Origin: Streptomyces sp. NL15-2K
GTDB lineage: Bacteria; Actinomycetota; Actinomycetes; Streptomycetales; Streptomycetaceae
Assembly: GCF_030551255.1 (NCBI RefSeq)
Contig: NZ_CP130630.1
Location: forward strand, 7,359,501 to 7,423,500
Length of the DNA stretch: 64,000 nt
Direction of reading: 5' to 3'
Position numbers and translations under genes: made by a program. Positions 25,461-34,304 of this stretch are shown one piece after another (within the stretch, counting starts at the first letter, position 1; each line of letters starts with the position of its first letter). The notes beneath the pieces are model-generated. The model did no database searches and had not been told where the DNA came from. It saw only the letters and a program-made list of their open reading frames with translations.

Positions 25461-25889
25461 GTGCGGGGCTTGCGGGCGCCTTCCTTCGGCGGACGGGACG
25501 GTCAGCGGGACGGGCGATGGAGCAGCCGGCGGGACGACGGCCAGGTCACCATCGAGTTCCTCGGCATGACCCCGCTGATCATCCTGACGCTGGTGCTGAT
25601 GTGGCAGTTCGTGCTGCTGGGATACACGTTCACGCTCGCGGGGAATGCTGCTGACGAGGCGGTGCGGGCGGGAACGGCGGCGGAGCCGGGGGCGCGGCAG
25701 GGCGCGTGCCAGGAGGCAGGGCTGGACAAGCTGCCGGGCGCGTGGACCGGCGAGGTGGAGTGCAACACGGCCGGCGGCTATGTCACGGCCGACGTCCATC
25801 TCGAAGTCCCCGTCCTCTTCCCCGGCTCGATCGGCTTCCCGTTCGAGGTCGAGGGCCACGCGGGCGCCGTAGAGGAGGCGAAGGACTGA
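25461..25889 (+). CDS. TadE-like pseudopilin 1
   Basis: This 142-residue protein has a charged N-terminus of about 28 residues and the prepilin-like segment GQVTIEFLGMTPLIILTLVLMWQFVLLG, where the Glu five residues into the hydrophobic stretch is typical of prepilin peptidase substrates. An external domain with a Cys pair (GACQEAG, VECNTAG) follows. GTG 25461 starts two bases after the tadZ stop. TadE-type minor pilins prime or cap Flp fibres. Confidence 0.88.
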   Translation: MRGLRAPSFGGRDGQRDGRWSSRRDDGQVTIEFLGMTPLIILTLVLMWQFVLLGYTFTLAGNAADEAVRAGTAAEPGARQGACQEAGLDKLPGAWTGEVECNTAGGYVTADVHLEVPVLFPGSIGFPFEVEGHAGAVEEAKD

Positions 25890-25890
25890 G

Positions 25891-26346
25891 ATGTCGTACG
25901 ACGGGAAGGGGCGGGCTCGCCATAAAGGCTGCGAAGGCTACAAAGCCCGCGGAGGCCGCGGAGGCCGTGAAGGCCGTGAAGGCCGTGAAGGCCGTGACCG
26001 CGGCCAAGTCGCCCTCGAGTACCTCGGCTTCATCCCGATCCTGGTCCTCGTCGCGATGGCCGGCGTGCAGATCGGGCTCATCGCCTACACCGCCCAGCAG
26101 GCCGGTACGGCGGCCCGGGCGGGGGCGCGTGCCGCCTCGCTCGACCCGGGTGCCGCCCAGGAGGGGTGCCAGAACGCGGTCAGCGGCTGGCTGGCCGACG
26201 GGACCGAGTGCGCGGAGGCGCCCGGCGCCGACGAGGTCACCGTCACGGCCACCGTCCAGATCCCGTCGATCGTCCCCGGCTGGGAGTTCGACCCCGCCAC
26301 CAAGACCGCCACCATGCCGCTCGACGCGACCACGACCACGGACTGA
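25891..26346 (+). CDS. TadE-like pseudopilin 2
   Basis: This 151-residue protein is a second TadE-like protein one base after the first. The N-terminal 38 residues are Gly/Arg/Glu repeats (GREGREGREGR, from a 9-bp tandem repeat). Then comes GQVALEYLGFIPILVLVAMAGVQIG, again with the prepilin-type Glu, and an external domain with two Cys. Having two related TadE genes suggests that they pair, as TadE and TadF do elsewhere. Confidence 0.87.
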   Translation: MSYDGKGRARHKGCEGYKARGGRGGREGREGREGRDRGQVALEYLGFIPILVLVAMAGVQIGLIAYTAQQAGTAARAGARAASLDPGAAQEGCQNAVSGWLADGTECAEAPGADEVTVTATVQIPSIVPGWEFDPATKTATMPLDATTTTD

Positions 26347-26370
26347 CGCAGGAACGAGGAGCACCCCACC

Positions 26371-27708
26371 ATGAGCCTGCGAGCACGCATCAACACCCCC
26401 GAGGACAACGGCAGCCGGGGCGAGGACGGCCACCTGGTCGCCTCCTACCGGGCCAAGCTGCTGGAGGAGATCGACCTCGCGGAGATGAGTTCGCTGGCGG
26501 CGGCCGAGCGCAGGGCGCGGCTGGAGCGGGTGCTCGGGCACATCATCAGCCGCGAGGGCCCGGTCCTGTCGACGGTGGAGCGCTCCCAGCTGATCCGGCG
26601 GGTGGTCGACGAGGCGCTCGGCCTCGGCATCCTGGAGCCGCTGCTCGAAGACGCGTCGATCACGGAGATCATGGTGAACGGTCCGGACGCGATCTTCGTC
26701 GAACGCGGCGGGCGGGTCGAGCAGCTGCCGCTCCGCTTCCCCTCCCACGACCAGCTGATGCAGACGATCGAGCGGATCGTGTCGACGGTCAACCGCCGGG
26801 TGGACGAGTCGAACCCGATGGTCGACGCCCGTCTCCCCTCCGGCGAGCGCGTCAACGTCATCATCCCGCCGCTGTCGTTGACCGGAGCCATCCTCACCAT
26901 CCGCCGCTTCCCGCGCTCCTTCACCCTCCAGGAACTGGTCGGCTTCGGCTCCCTCGACGAGCACATGCTGTACCTGCTGGCGGGCCTGGTGCAGGCGAGG
27001 TTCAACATCATCGTCTCCGGCGCCACGGGCACCGGAAAGACGACTCTCCTGAACGCGCTCTCCGGGCTCATCCCCGACACCGACCGCATCATCACCATCG
27101 AGGACTCGGCCGAACTCCAGCTCCAGCAGCGGCACGTGGTCCGGCTGGAGTCGCGGCCCCCGAACGTCGAGGGCAAGGGCCGGGTCACCATCCGCGACCT
27201 GGTCCGCAACTCGCTGCGGATGCGCCCCGACCGCATCGTGGTCGGTGAGGTCCGTGGCGGAGAGTCGCTGGACATGCTCCAGGCGATGTCGACGGGCCAC
27301 GACGGCTCGCTGGCCACCGTGCACGCCAACAACGCCGAGGACGCGCTGATGCGGCTGAAGACGCTGGCGTCCATGTCGGACGTCGAGATCCCCTTCGAGG
27401 CGCTGCACGATCAGATCAACAGCGCCGTCGACGTCATCATCCAGCTCACCCGCTTCGCCGACGGCGCCCGCCGCATCACGGAGATCGCGCTGCTCGACAG
27501 CCACGGCAGCGAGCCGTACCGGCTGGCCACGGTCGCCCGCTTCGACGCCGAGCCGATGTCCGCCGACGGCCGCATCTACGGCGCCTACCAGCACTTCCCC
27601 ATCCCGCGCCGTACCGCCGACCGCCTCTACATGGCGGGCCAGCCCACGCCCCAGGCCTTCGGCGTGGCCCACTCCGCCGACCAGCTAGCCACCCGAGAAG
27701 CCAGGTAG
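26371..27708 (+). CDS. tadA: TadA/CpaF secretion ATPase
   Basis: This is a 445-residue hexameric motor ATPase of the type II/IV secretion family that powers Flp pilus assembly. The N-terminal domain (residues 20-150) includes LLEDASITEIMVNG. Walker A SGATGTGKTTLLNAL lies near residue 217, the Asp box IITIEDSAELQL near 243, Walker B MRPDRIVVGEVRGGE near 288, and the His box THHxxS-like TGHDGSLATVHANN near 308. All key motifs are intact. It is 24 bases behind the second TadE gene. Confidence 0.96.
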   Translation: MSLRARINTPEDNGSRGEDGHLVASYRAKLLEEIDLAEMSSLAAAERRARLERVLGHIISREGPVLSTVERSQLIRRVVDEALGLGILEPLLEDASITEIMVNGPDAIFVERGGRVEQLPLRFPSHDQLMQTIERIVSTVNRRVDESNPMVDARLPSGERVNVIIPPLSLTGAILTIRRFPRSFTLQELVGFGSLDEHMLYLLAGLVQARFNIIVSGATGTGKTTLLNALSGLIPDTDRIITIEDSAELQLQQRHVVRLESRPPNVEGKGRVTIRDLVRNSLRMRPDRIVVGEVRGGESLDMLQAMSTGHDGSLATVHANNAEDALMRLKTLASMSDVEIPFEALHDQINSAVDVIIQLTRFADGARRITEIALLDSHGSEPYRLATVARFDAEPMSADGRIYGAYQHFPIPRRTADRLYMAGQPTPQAFGVAHSADQLATREAR

Positions 27709-27718
27709 GACCGCCCCC

Positions 27719-28663
27719 ATGGAACTCGAGACACTCGTCACGCTCACCACCGGCATCGCGCTGCTGACCTGCGTACTGGCCGTCGTGGGCGTGCACACGT
27801 ACGCCAAGGGCAAGGCCCAGCGGGCGGCACTGGTCGACCGCCTGACCTCCGCCGGCCAGATACCGGTCACCGGCCGCCGGCGCCACTTCCGCAACCTGGA
27901 CCGCCGGCTGCGCCGTACGAACCTCGGCCGGAAGCTGGAACTCCGCCTGGCGGCGACCGGCCTGGACATCACCCCCGGCGAGTTCTTCGCCGCCATGCTG
28001 GCCGTGGTCGCGGGCCTGTGGCTGATCGGCCAGGCGACCCTGGCCCCCTTCTTCGGCCCGCTCGCGGGTCTGCTGGGCATCTGGGCGGCGGTCCAGTTCC
28101 TCAACTGGCAGCGGCAGCAGCGCATCGAGAAGTTCATCAACCAACTCCCCGAACTTTCCCGCATCCTGGCCAACGCCACCCACGCGGGCCTGGCACTGCG
28201 TACGGCGATCGGGATGGCGGCGGAGGAACTGGAGGCGCCGGCGGGCGAGGAACTCGCCAAGGTGGCCAACCAGTTGGCGGTCGGCGCGACGATGGACGAC
28301 GCGCTGGGGGAAATGGCGGACCGCCTGCCGTCCCGGGAACTGGTCGTCCTGGTCACGACCTTGGTCCTGTCCAACAAGGCGGGCGGCCAGGTGGTGAGCG
28401 CCCTCCGGAACCTGACGGAGACGCTGGAGGAGCGCAAGGAGACGAGGCGCGAGGTCCGCACCCAGCTGTCCCAGGTCAACATGACGTCGTACGCGGTTCC
28501 GGTGCTGGGCGTGGGCTCGCTGTTCCTGATGAACGGCGTGAAGGACGGCGCGCTGGATCGTATGACGGGCTCACCGGTGGGCCAGGGGGCGGTCGTCGTG
28601 GCGTTCGCGCTGTACACGGTGGGTTTCGTCCTGATTCGCCGCCTGTCGCGGATCGACGTCTGA
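27719..28663 (+). CDS. tadB: TadB-type inner-membrane platform protein
   Basis: This 314-residue protein has an N-terminal membrane helix (LTTGIALLTCVLAVVGV), paired hydrophobic segments near residues 90-125, a type II secretion F domain (about residues 150-275: LPELSRILANATHAGLALRTAI) and a C-terminal membrane helix. It forms the membrane platform on which the TadA motor acts. ATG 27719 follows TAGGACC; the gap after tadA is 10 bases. Confidence 0.92.
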   Translation: MELETLVTLTTGIALLTCVLAVVGVHTYAKGKAQRAALVDRLTSAGQIPVTGRRRHFRNLDRRLRRTNLGRKLELRLAATGLDITPGEFFAAMLAVVAGLWLIGQATLAPFFGPLAGLLGIWAAVQFLNWQRQQRIEKFINQLPELSRILANATHAGLALRTAIGMAAEELEAPAGEELAKVANQLAVGATMDDALGEMADRLPSRELVVLVTTLVLSNKAGGQVVSALRNLTETLEERKETRREVRTQLSQVNMTSYAVPVLGVGSLFLMNGVKDGALDRMTGSPVGQGAVVVAFALYTVGFVLIRRLSRIDV

Positions 28664-28683
28664 GGGCTGAGGGGACGCGAGCG

Positions 28684-29571
28684 ATGGCACTCCTACTGGC
28701 ACTGCTGATGGGCCTCGGCGTCTGGGGCATCTTCGCGGGCATCCGCATGTACCGGGCGGAGGCGAAGCTGCCCGGTGACCTGGCGGTCGCCCTGGAGGTC
28801 GGCGCCACCCGCACCGGCGCGGTGGACTCCCTGATCGACCGCATGGGCATGCGCTACGCCCCCGCGGTCCTACGGCTGATGGGCCCCAAGCAGGTCGCGA
28901 AGTACCGCCGCAAGATCGACCTCGCGGGCAACCCCGGAGGCCTGACCATCGACCGCTACGCGGCCCGCAGGGCGGTCTACGGCTTCCTGGGCGGCGTCGG
29001 CTTCCTGGTCTTCCTGCTGCGGGGCGACGTACTGGTGGCCCTGTTGCTGCTGGCCTTCGGCGCGTTCTGGACGGAGGTCGGCATCTGGTCGGCGATCCGG
29101 ATCAGGAAGGACGTGATCGAGCGGACGCTCCCGGACTTCCTGGACGTGCTGGCGGTGGTGGTGAGCGCCGGGCTGGGCTTCCGCCAGGCGCTGGACCGAG
29201 TCGCCTCGAAGTACGAAGGCCCCTGGGCGGACGAACTCCGCATCACCCTCCGCCAGATGGACCTCGGCATGAGCCGCCGCCAGGCCTTCGCGGAACTGCG
29301 TCGTCGCAACGACTCCGAGCAGGTGGCGATGTTCGTGACGGCGTTGCAGCAGGGGGAGGAGCTGGGGGCACCGATCGTCGACACGCTGGTGTCCTTGGCC
29401 AAGGACATGCGCCGCACCGACGCGCAGAACGCCCGCCGCAAGGCCGCGCGGGCGGTGCCCAAGGCCACGATGATGATCACGACGTTCATGGTTCCGGCGA
29501 CGATGATCCTGCTGGGAGCGGGGTTGATCTTGGGGTCGGGGACGGACTTCGGGTCGATTACGGGGGAGTAG
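28684..29571 (+). CDS. tadC: TadC-type inner-membrane platform protein
   Basis: This 295-residue protein has an N-terminal helix, a helix pair near residues 98-128, an F domain (about residues 155-260: LPDFLDVLAVVVSAGLGFRQAL, FVTALQQGEELGAPIVDTL) and a C-terminal helix (MVPATMILLGAGLIL). It partners TadB. ATG 28684 is chosen; a longer frame overlaps tadB without homology. The histidine kinase gene follows by 10 bases. Confidence 0.92.
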   Translation: MALLLALLMGLGVWGIFAGIRMYRAEAKLPGDLAVALEVGATRTGAVDSLIDRMGMRYAPAVLRLMGPKQVAKYRRKIDLAGNPGGLTIDRYAARRAVYGFLGGVGFLVFLLRGDVLVALLLLAFGAFWTEVGIWSAIRIRKDVIERTLPDFLDVLAVVVSAGLGFRQALDRVASKYEGPWADELRITLRQMDLGMSRRQAFAELRRRNDSEQVAMFVTALQQGEELGAPIVDTLVSLAKDMRRTDAQNARRKAARAVPKATMMITTFMVPATMILLGAGLILGSGTDFGSITGE

Positions 29572-29581
29572 GGGGAGGGCC

Positions 29582-31054
29582 ATGTTGACGGTGAAGCGAC
29601 GCGCGGCCGCCGATGGTGATCAGGCTCCACTGGGGCCACCTGCGCTGGACGACGAAACCAGTACGGGTGGTACCGGTGGTACTGCTGGTACCGGTGGTAC
29701 TGGTGGTACCGCTGGTGCTGGTGGGAATCCAGACCCGGCCGAAGACCGGGCGCACGCCAACGCACCCGCACCCGCACCCCCACCCGCACTCGCACCCGCT
29801 CCCGTTCTCGCAATCCCAGTCCAGGTGAACGCCCTACAAGCCATGTGCCGCCAGGTCTTCGGCTTCCGCCTGGCCATGATCGCCCTGGCCGCCCCCGCCG
29901 CCCTCCTCAACGCCACCCCCGGCGTCGGAGCCCGCCTGGTCGGCGCGGCCGTGGTCCTCACCTTCATGACCTCGTACGCCCTCTTCAGAGACTGGGAACG
30001 CTTCGGCCCCCTCCTCCTGCGCCACCCCACCCTTCTCGCCCTGGACACCCTCTTCGGCTCCCTGCTCCTGATCTCCGCCGGCCCGGACAGCACCCTCGCC
30101 TACGTCAGCGTCTGCACTCCCCTCCTGGCCGGCATCGCCTACAGCTGGCGAGGCGCGGCAGTCTTCGCCTCCCTCCAGTCCCTGATCCTCCTCCTGGTCC
30201 ACACCACCCTGGCCAACGGCCGCACAAGCCCCGCCGAGGCGCTGCTCCTCCCCGGCTTCTGCGTCATCACCGGCGCGGTCGGCTCCACCCTGCGCAACCT
30301 GATGCTGCGCTTCGGCGCGGCCACCCAGGCCCTGACGACCGTCAAGGCCCGCCTGGCCGTCACGGAGGCGGTCAGCGCGGAACGGGCCCGCCTGGCCCGG
30401 GAGATGCACGACTCGGTGGCGAAGACCCTCCACGGCGTGGCCCTGGCAGCCGACGGCCTGGCGTACTCGGCGGGCGCACGCGTCAAGGATCCCGCCCTCA
30501 TCAAGCGGCAGGCGGAACTGGTCGCCCGCTCGGCCCGCAGAGCGGCAGCCGAATCCCGGGAACTCCTGGCGGACCTGCGTCGCGAATCCGACCCCGCCCA
30601 CACCACGGACATACTGTCCGAACTGGCGGCCCGCACCCACGACTTCACGACCCGCACCTCACTCCCGGCCACCTACACGCCCACCGGCGACCGATCGACC
30701 CCCCGTGTCCCACCAGCCGTGGCCCGCCAACTCCTCACCATCGCAGCGGAGGCCATGGACAACGCCCACCGGCACGCGTCCGCGACCCGCGTAGACGTAC
30801 AGGCAGGAGTCCACGGCGACGTACTACGCATCAGCGTGTACGACGACGGCCGAGGCATGCCTGCCGACACCACCCTCGAACACCTCCGCAAGGCAGGCCA
30901 CTTCGGCCTGGTCGGCATGGTCGAGCGGGCGGCGTCGATCGGAGCCCGCGTCGACATCGGCCAGGGAGCCCACGAGAAGGGGACGGAAGTCCGCGTGGAA
31001 CTCCCCTTGGCGGCTCTGAACCCAGAAAACCCAGAAAACCCGGAAAACCCCTGA
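29582..31054 (+). CDS. Sensor histidine kinase (NarL/DegS class) within the tad locus
   Basis: This 490-residue membrane kinase has a disordered N-terminus (residues 1-85) with Gly-Thr repeats (TGGTGGTAGTGG) and Ala/Pro repeats. About five membrane helices follow (about residues 95-250), then a HisKA_3 box ARLAREMHDSVAKTLHG with the phospho-His near 276, and a HATPase (N box AAEAMDNAHRHA, G box YDDGRGMP, GLVGMVERAASIG). The tail NPENPENPENP comes from a 9-bp repeat. Its response regulator starts 28 bases downstream. Lying between tadC and flp, the pair probably controls pilin expression. Confidence 0.92.
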   Translation: MLTVKRRAAADGDQAPLGPPALDDETSTGGTGGTAGTGGTGGTAGAGGNPDPAEDRAHANAPAPAPPPALAPAPVLAIPVQVNALQAMCRQVFGFRLAMIALAAPAALLNATPGVGARLVGAAVVLTFMTSYALFRDWERFGPLLLRHPTLLALDTLFGSLLLISAGPDSTLAYVSVCTPLLAGIAYSWRGAAVFASLQSLILLLVHTTLANGRTSPAEALLLPGFCVITGAVGSTLRNLMLRFGAATQALTTVKARLAVTEAVSAERARLAREMHDSVAKTLHGVALAADGLAYSAGARVKDPALIKRQAELVARSARRAAAESRELLADLRRESDPAHTTDILSELAARTHDFTTRTSLPATYTPTGDRSTPRVPPAVARQLLTIAAEAMDNAHRHASATRVDVQAGVHGDVLRISVYDDGRGMPADTTLEHLRKAGHFGLVGMVERAASIGARVDIGQGAHEKGTEVRVELPLAALNPENPENPENP

Positions 31055-31082
31055 CTCTGACCCCCAGAAGAGGAGGCCAAAG

Positions 31083-31832
31083 ATGCCCCGCACCCCCCTA
31101 CGGGTCGTCGTGGCGGACGACAACCCGGTGGTCCGGGCAGGCCTCACCGCCCTGCTCTCCGGCCGCGAGGACATCACGGTCGCAGCGGAGGCGGCCGACG
31201 GCCGAGAGGCCTGCGAGGCGGCCCACCGCCACCGCCCCGACGTGATCCTCCTGGACGTCCGCATGCCTCGCATGGACGGCATCTCGGCACTCCCGTACCT
31301 GGTGGGGATCGCCCCGGTCATGATGCTGACGTACAGCCGAGAGACGGAGATCGTCCAGGAGGCGGTGCGGCGGGGGGCATGCGGTTATCTGGTCCACGGT
31401 GAGTTCACGGTGGACCAACTTGTCACGGCCGTGCGGGGGGCGGCCACCCCACGCATGGATGCGACTGCATACGAAGATACGGAAGCCGTCATTCCGCAGA
31501 TGGACCGTGAACCACCCTCTCCACCAGGTCATTTCACCTTTCGAGGCGACCCTTTACCTCTCACTTCCCGCAAAGGGCTTTCGCAACTGCAATCAAGTGT
31601 GAGACAGTCGTCGAGGTTGCGGTTCCGGCTGAGTACGAGGGAGGCGGAGATCATGGACCTCATCGCATCGGGCATGAACAACCAGCAGATCGCCGCCACC
31701 TGCTTCATCAGCGAGAAGACGGTCAAGAACCACATCAACCGCATCTTCGCCAAGCTCCACAGCACGAGCCGCTCCGAGGCGGCGGCGAAGTGGCTGGGTA
31801 CGGCGCCGGGTTCGCTTCGAGGACTGGGGTGA
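31083..31832 (+). CDS. LuxR/NarL-type response regulator of the tad locus
   Basis: This 249-residue protein has a receiver domain with acidic pocket ADDN (12-15), phospho-Asp in LLDVRMPRMDG (near 58) and TYSRE. The usual GYLxK Lys is replaced (GYLVHGEF), so phosphorylation switching may be altered. A linker of about 60 residues, less GC-rich, precedes the LuxR helix-turn-helix (LSTREAEIMDLIASGMNNQQIAATCFISEKTVKNHINRI split over residues 180-220). ATG 31083 follows AGAGGAGG. Candidate targets are the flp pilin promoter at 31833-31938 and its own operon. Confidence 0.93.
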   Translation: MPRTPLRVVVADDNPVVRAGLTALLSGREDITVAAEAADGREACEAAHRHRPDVILLDVRMPRMDGISALPYLVGIAPVMMLTYSRETEIVQEAVRRGACGYLVHGEFTVDQLVTAVRGAATPRMDATAYEDTEAVIPQMDREPPSPPGHFTFRGDPLPLTSRKGLSQLQSSVRQSSRLRFRLSTREAEIMDLIASGMNNQQIAATCFISEKTVKNHINRIFAKLHSTSRSEAAAKWLGTAPGSLRGLG

Positions 31833-31938
31833 GCTGTGGTGGGGCGAGGGGGGAATTGGGCCCTGGGGCCCTGTCCCGGACGGGTCGTTCCGGTCTACGG
31901 TGCGCGTGCCGGAGGCGACGACACCCGAGGGGCAGACC

Positions 31939-32136
31939 ATGAGCAACTGGATCAACACGACCATCTCGTACGTTCGGTCCCGCGCCGCTCGCAACGACAA
32001 GGGGCAGACTGCGGTGGAGTACCTGGGGATCATCGCGGTGGTGGTGGCGATTGTGTTGGCTATTACGGGGACGGATATCGGCAACACGATCTACACCGCG
32101 ATCACGGACAAGATCAACGAAGTCATCGGTGGTTGA
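31939..32136 (+). CDS. flp: Flp-type major pilin
   Basis: This 65-residue prepilin has 20 leader residues ending in KG, then QTAVEYLGIIAVVVAIVLAITG. The Gly-Gln junction, the Glu five residues in, and the Tyr next to it are hallmarks of Flp pilins cut by a TadV-type peptidase. No peptidase gene is seen in the window. ATG 31939 follows GAGGGGC. A gap of 106 bases from the response regulator gene suggests a separate, strong promoter. Confidence 0.92.
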   Translation: MSNWINTTISYVRSRAARNDKGQTAVEYLGIIAVVVAIVLAITGTDIGNTIYTAITDKINEVIGG

Positions 32137-32729
32137 CACGGCGCCGTAGGTATAGCGACGCAGGGCAGGCTTTCCCCATCTACATCGTGGTGGTGGCGGG
32201 CCTGCTCTTTCTCGCGTTCGCCTACCTCGCGGTCGGCCAAGCCGCAGCGAATCGGAACGGTGCCCAGACGGCAGCCGACGCGGCGGCACTCGCGGCGGCC
32301 CTTGACACCCGGGACCAACTCGCGGGCAAGTGGGTGGAGGACGTACTCGACCCCACGAAGTGGCAGGCCATCTTCGACGGCAACGGAGTGCCGTACGACG
32401 GCTGCGGGCGCGCAGTCCAACTGGCCGCGCAGAACGACGCCGGAGTGAACGACTGCTGGTCACCGAAGCTTCTGGAGTACACGGTCGAGGTGCAGACCAA
32501 CAAGACCGTCGGAGACTCGATCGTCCCGGGTACGGAGGGCAAGAAGTCCACGGCATCCTCCACCGCCGTGATCGAGCCGCTCTGTACGTTCAAACTCCCC
32601 GGGGAGGGTGCAGGAGGCGACGTACTGCCGGAGCTCACCTGCAAGGACGCGGACTGGGAACTGGACCCGGACGACCTCGCCGATCTGCCGGATCCCGAGG
32701 ACCTCTTCGACGTCCATCTGGCCGACTGA
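32133..32729 (+). CDS. TadG-like pilus protein
   Basis: This 198-residue protein starts with a basic N-terminus, then GQAFPIYIVVVAGLLFLAFAYLAVGQA, one membrane helix, then NGAQTAADAAALAAAL, the pattern of TadG/TadE-like proteins. An external, Cys-containing acidic domain follows (CGRAVQLAAQNDAGVNDC). No ATG fits; TTG 32133 overlaps the flp stop (TTGA), giving tight coupling to the pilin. A longer upstream frame runs antisense to nothing useful and crosses flp, so it was rejected. Confidence 0.8.
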   Translation: MTRRRRYSDAGQAFPIYIVVVAGLLFLAFAYLAVGQAAANRNGAQTAADAAALAAALDTRDQLAGKWVEDVLDPTKWQAIFDGNGVPYDGCGRAVQLAAQNDAGVNDCWSPKLLEYTVEVQTNKTVGDSIVPGTEGKKSTASSTAVIEPLCTFKLPGEGAGGDVLPELTCKDADWELDPDDLADLPDPEDLFDVHLAD

Positions 32730-32763
32730 CAAGCGAACGACGATTGACGAAGGACGCAGAGTG

Positions 32764-33342
32764 ATGAGCATTCGGTTCACTACGAAGGCCCGCAGGGGGA
32801 TGGTCGCGTTGACTGTCGCGGCCGGACTGGTCGTCGGTGTGGCCGGCTGCGGCGGGGGTGGCGGCGACAAGAAGCCGGAGACGTCGGCGTCTGCTTCCAA
32901 GACGGGTGGTTCCGACCCGAGTCCTCAGGAAGGTCAGTCCGACGAGCCGTTGGCGGAGCTGAAGGGCTCAAGTGGCCTGCTCCTCCAGATCACCTCTGCG
33001 CAGCGTGATGCCGGAGGCTTCGTCACCGTGAGCGGTGCCTTGAAGAACGACGGCGCCCAGCGCATCACGGTGCCCCCCGCTGTACGAGGGGACGAGACGG
33101 AGATCCTTCGGCACGGCATGTCGCTCGGGGGAGCGACCCTCGTCGACAGCAAGGATAAGAAGCGCTACTACGTTTTGCGCGACACGGATGGCCGTCCGCT
33201 CACGACGACAGGCTTTTCGTCGCTCAAGTCGGGTGAATCCATCGCCGTATTCCTCCAGTTCCCGGCGCCTCCTACGAGCACAGCTGAGGTGACCTTCCAA
33301 CTGCCGACCTTTGCCAGTGCCCCCATCGAGATCTCTGGGTGA
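32764..33342 (+). CDS. Putative lipoprotein of the tad locus
   Basis: This 192-residue protein has a lipoprotein signal (MVALTVAAGLVVGVAGC, lipobox VAGC with Cys near 29), a Gly/Ser/Thr linker and a beta-rich domain (LLLQITSAQRDAGGFVTVSGALKN) like extracellular DUF4352-type domains. ATG 32764 is used (GTG 32761 equally possible). Its stop overlaps the region of the next gene. It probably sits on the outer membrane face near the pilus. Confidence 0.8.
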   Translation: MSIRFTTKARRGMVALTVAAGLVVGVAGCGGGGGDKKPETSASASKTGGSDPSPQEGQSDEPLAELKGSSGLLLQITSAQRDAGGFVTVSGALKNDGAQRITVPPAVRGDETEILRHGMSLGGATLVDSKDKKRYYVLRDTDGRPLTTTGFSSLKSGESIAVFLQFPAPPTSTAEVTFQLPTFASAPIEISG

Positions 33343-33350
33343 GGCGCACG

Positions 33351-33971
33351 ATGACACCCATGGCTCCTCGCCTCGTTCTGACCGTCGCCGTCGCCACGAT
33401 CCTCGCCCTCGGCACAACACCAGCCCAAGCCGACGACACCCCCAACGTCCCCCCAGGCACCGAACCCACCGCCACCGCCCCCGTAAACGTCGACGCCAAC
33501 GACCCCGACCTCAAGCTCCCCGAGGGCGCCACCCTCGCCGAAGCCAAAGTCCTCGACATCAAGCTGGTCGTCGAAGACCAGAGCGGCGACGAACGCCGGG
33601 AAGACACCAACGCGGACGTGAAGTTCGCCCTCCAGGCCGAGGTGCTGTTCGGCAAGGACAGCGCGAAGCTGGGCGCGGAGGCGAGGGCCCGTATCTCGAC
33701 GATCGCCGAGGAGATCAAGACCCAGAACTCGACGAGGATCCGCGTCTTCGGCTTCACGGACAACCTCGGCTCCTCCGCCCACGGCGATGTCCTGTCGCGG
33801 CAACGCGCCAACGCCGTACAGGCAGTCCTGGACCAGGAACTGAACGACGCGAATGTCACCTTCGAGGTACGCGGCTACGGCGAGCAGTACCCGATCTCGT
33901 CCAACGCGACGGAGGCGGGACGAAAGAAGAACCGACGGGTGGAGGTCTCCTTCCCGCGAACGGAGAGCTGA
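33351..33971 (+). CDS. Secreted OmpA-family protein
   Basis: This protein of about 206 residues has a signal peptide (LVLTVAVATILALGTTPAQA) and a C-terminal OmpA domain (about residues 85-200: FALQAEVLFGKDSAKL, RIRVFGFTDNLGSS, LSRQRANAVQAVL, RGYGEQYPISSNAT, KKNRRVEV). OmpA domains bind peptidoglycan, so it could anchor the pilus machine to the wall. ATG 33351 has GTGAGG 6 bases upstream; GTG 33339, overlapping the previous stop, is an alternative. It is the last gene of the tad cluster. Confidence 0.9.
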   Translation: MTPMAPRLVLTVAVATILALGTTPAQADDTPNVPPGTEPTATAPVNVDANDPDLKLPEGATLAEAKVLDIKLVVEDQSGDERREDTNADVKFALQAEVLFGKDSAKLGAEARARISTIAEEIKTQNSTRIRVFGFTDNLGSSAHGDVLSRQRANAVQAVLDQELNDANVTFEVRGYGEQYPISSNATEAGRKKNRRVEVSFPRTES

Positions 33972-33998
33972 GAGGAGTGTGCCTCGGGCGCCATTGAC

Positions 33999-34015
33999 GT
34001 ATACGTCGCGTATAC
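33999..34015. promoter_or_regulatory. Palindromic operator/promoter of the VapBC-like pair
   Basis: GTATAC-GTCGC-GTATAC is a perfect 6-bp inverted repeat. The right arm runs into TATACT (34011-34016), a good -10, ending 7 bases before the antitoxin ATG at 34023. No ribosome site is seen, so the transcript may be leaderless. An antitoxin binding here would block its own promoter. Confidence 0.6.
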
Positions 34016-34022
34016 TAATGGC

Positions 34023-34304
34023 ATGTCTGATGTCATGATCCGCGTGCCCGCCGAAGTCCGTGACCAGCTCGCCGCCGTGGCGGAGGCGCGTGGGACCAGC
34101 CTCCGTGCCCTTATGCAGGAGATAGCTGCTGAGACTCTGACCCCCGACCAGATCAAGGAGCGGGCCGATCGCACCCGTGCCCTACTTGCCGAGCTGTTCG
34201 GGCACTACGTGACGGATGAGGAATCCGCAGAGATGCGGCGCAAGATGCGGGAAGCCACTGCCGCTCACAGGGCTGCTCTCTCGGAGGCGGAGTCGTCCCG
34301 TTGA
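34023..34304 (+). CDS. VapB-like ribbon-helix-helix antitoxin
   Basis: This 93-residue protein begins MSDVMIRVPAEVRDQLAAVA, a ribbon-helix-helix strand plus first helix, then EARGTSLRALMQEIAAETL. The C-terminal half is a charged helix (EMRRKMREATAAHRAAL) that would wrap the toxin. It follows a palindromic promoter and overlaps the toxin start (TTGA), typical of toxin-antitoxin pairs. Confidence 0.85.
   Translation: MSDVMIRVPAEVRDQLAAVAEARGTSLRALMQEIAAETLTPDQIKERADRTRALLAELFGHYVTDEESAEMRRKMREATAAHRAALSEAESSR

Noticed and set aside
25783..27672. 629-codon open frame antisense to tadE2/tadA
   Set aside because: Composition is typical of antisense frames in GC-rich genes; tadA has all ATPase motifs.
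33994..34016. TTGACG/TATACT as a standard -35/-10 pair
   Set aside because: Spacing is only 11 bases. The -10 may still be used, but not with this -35.
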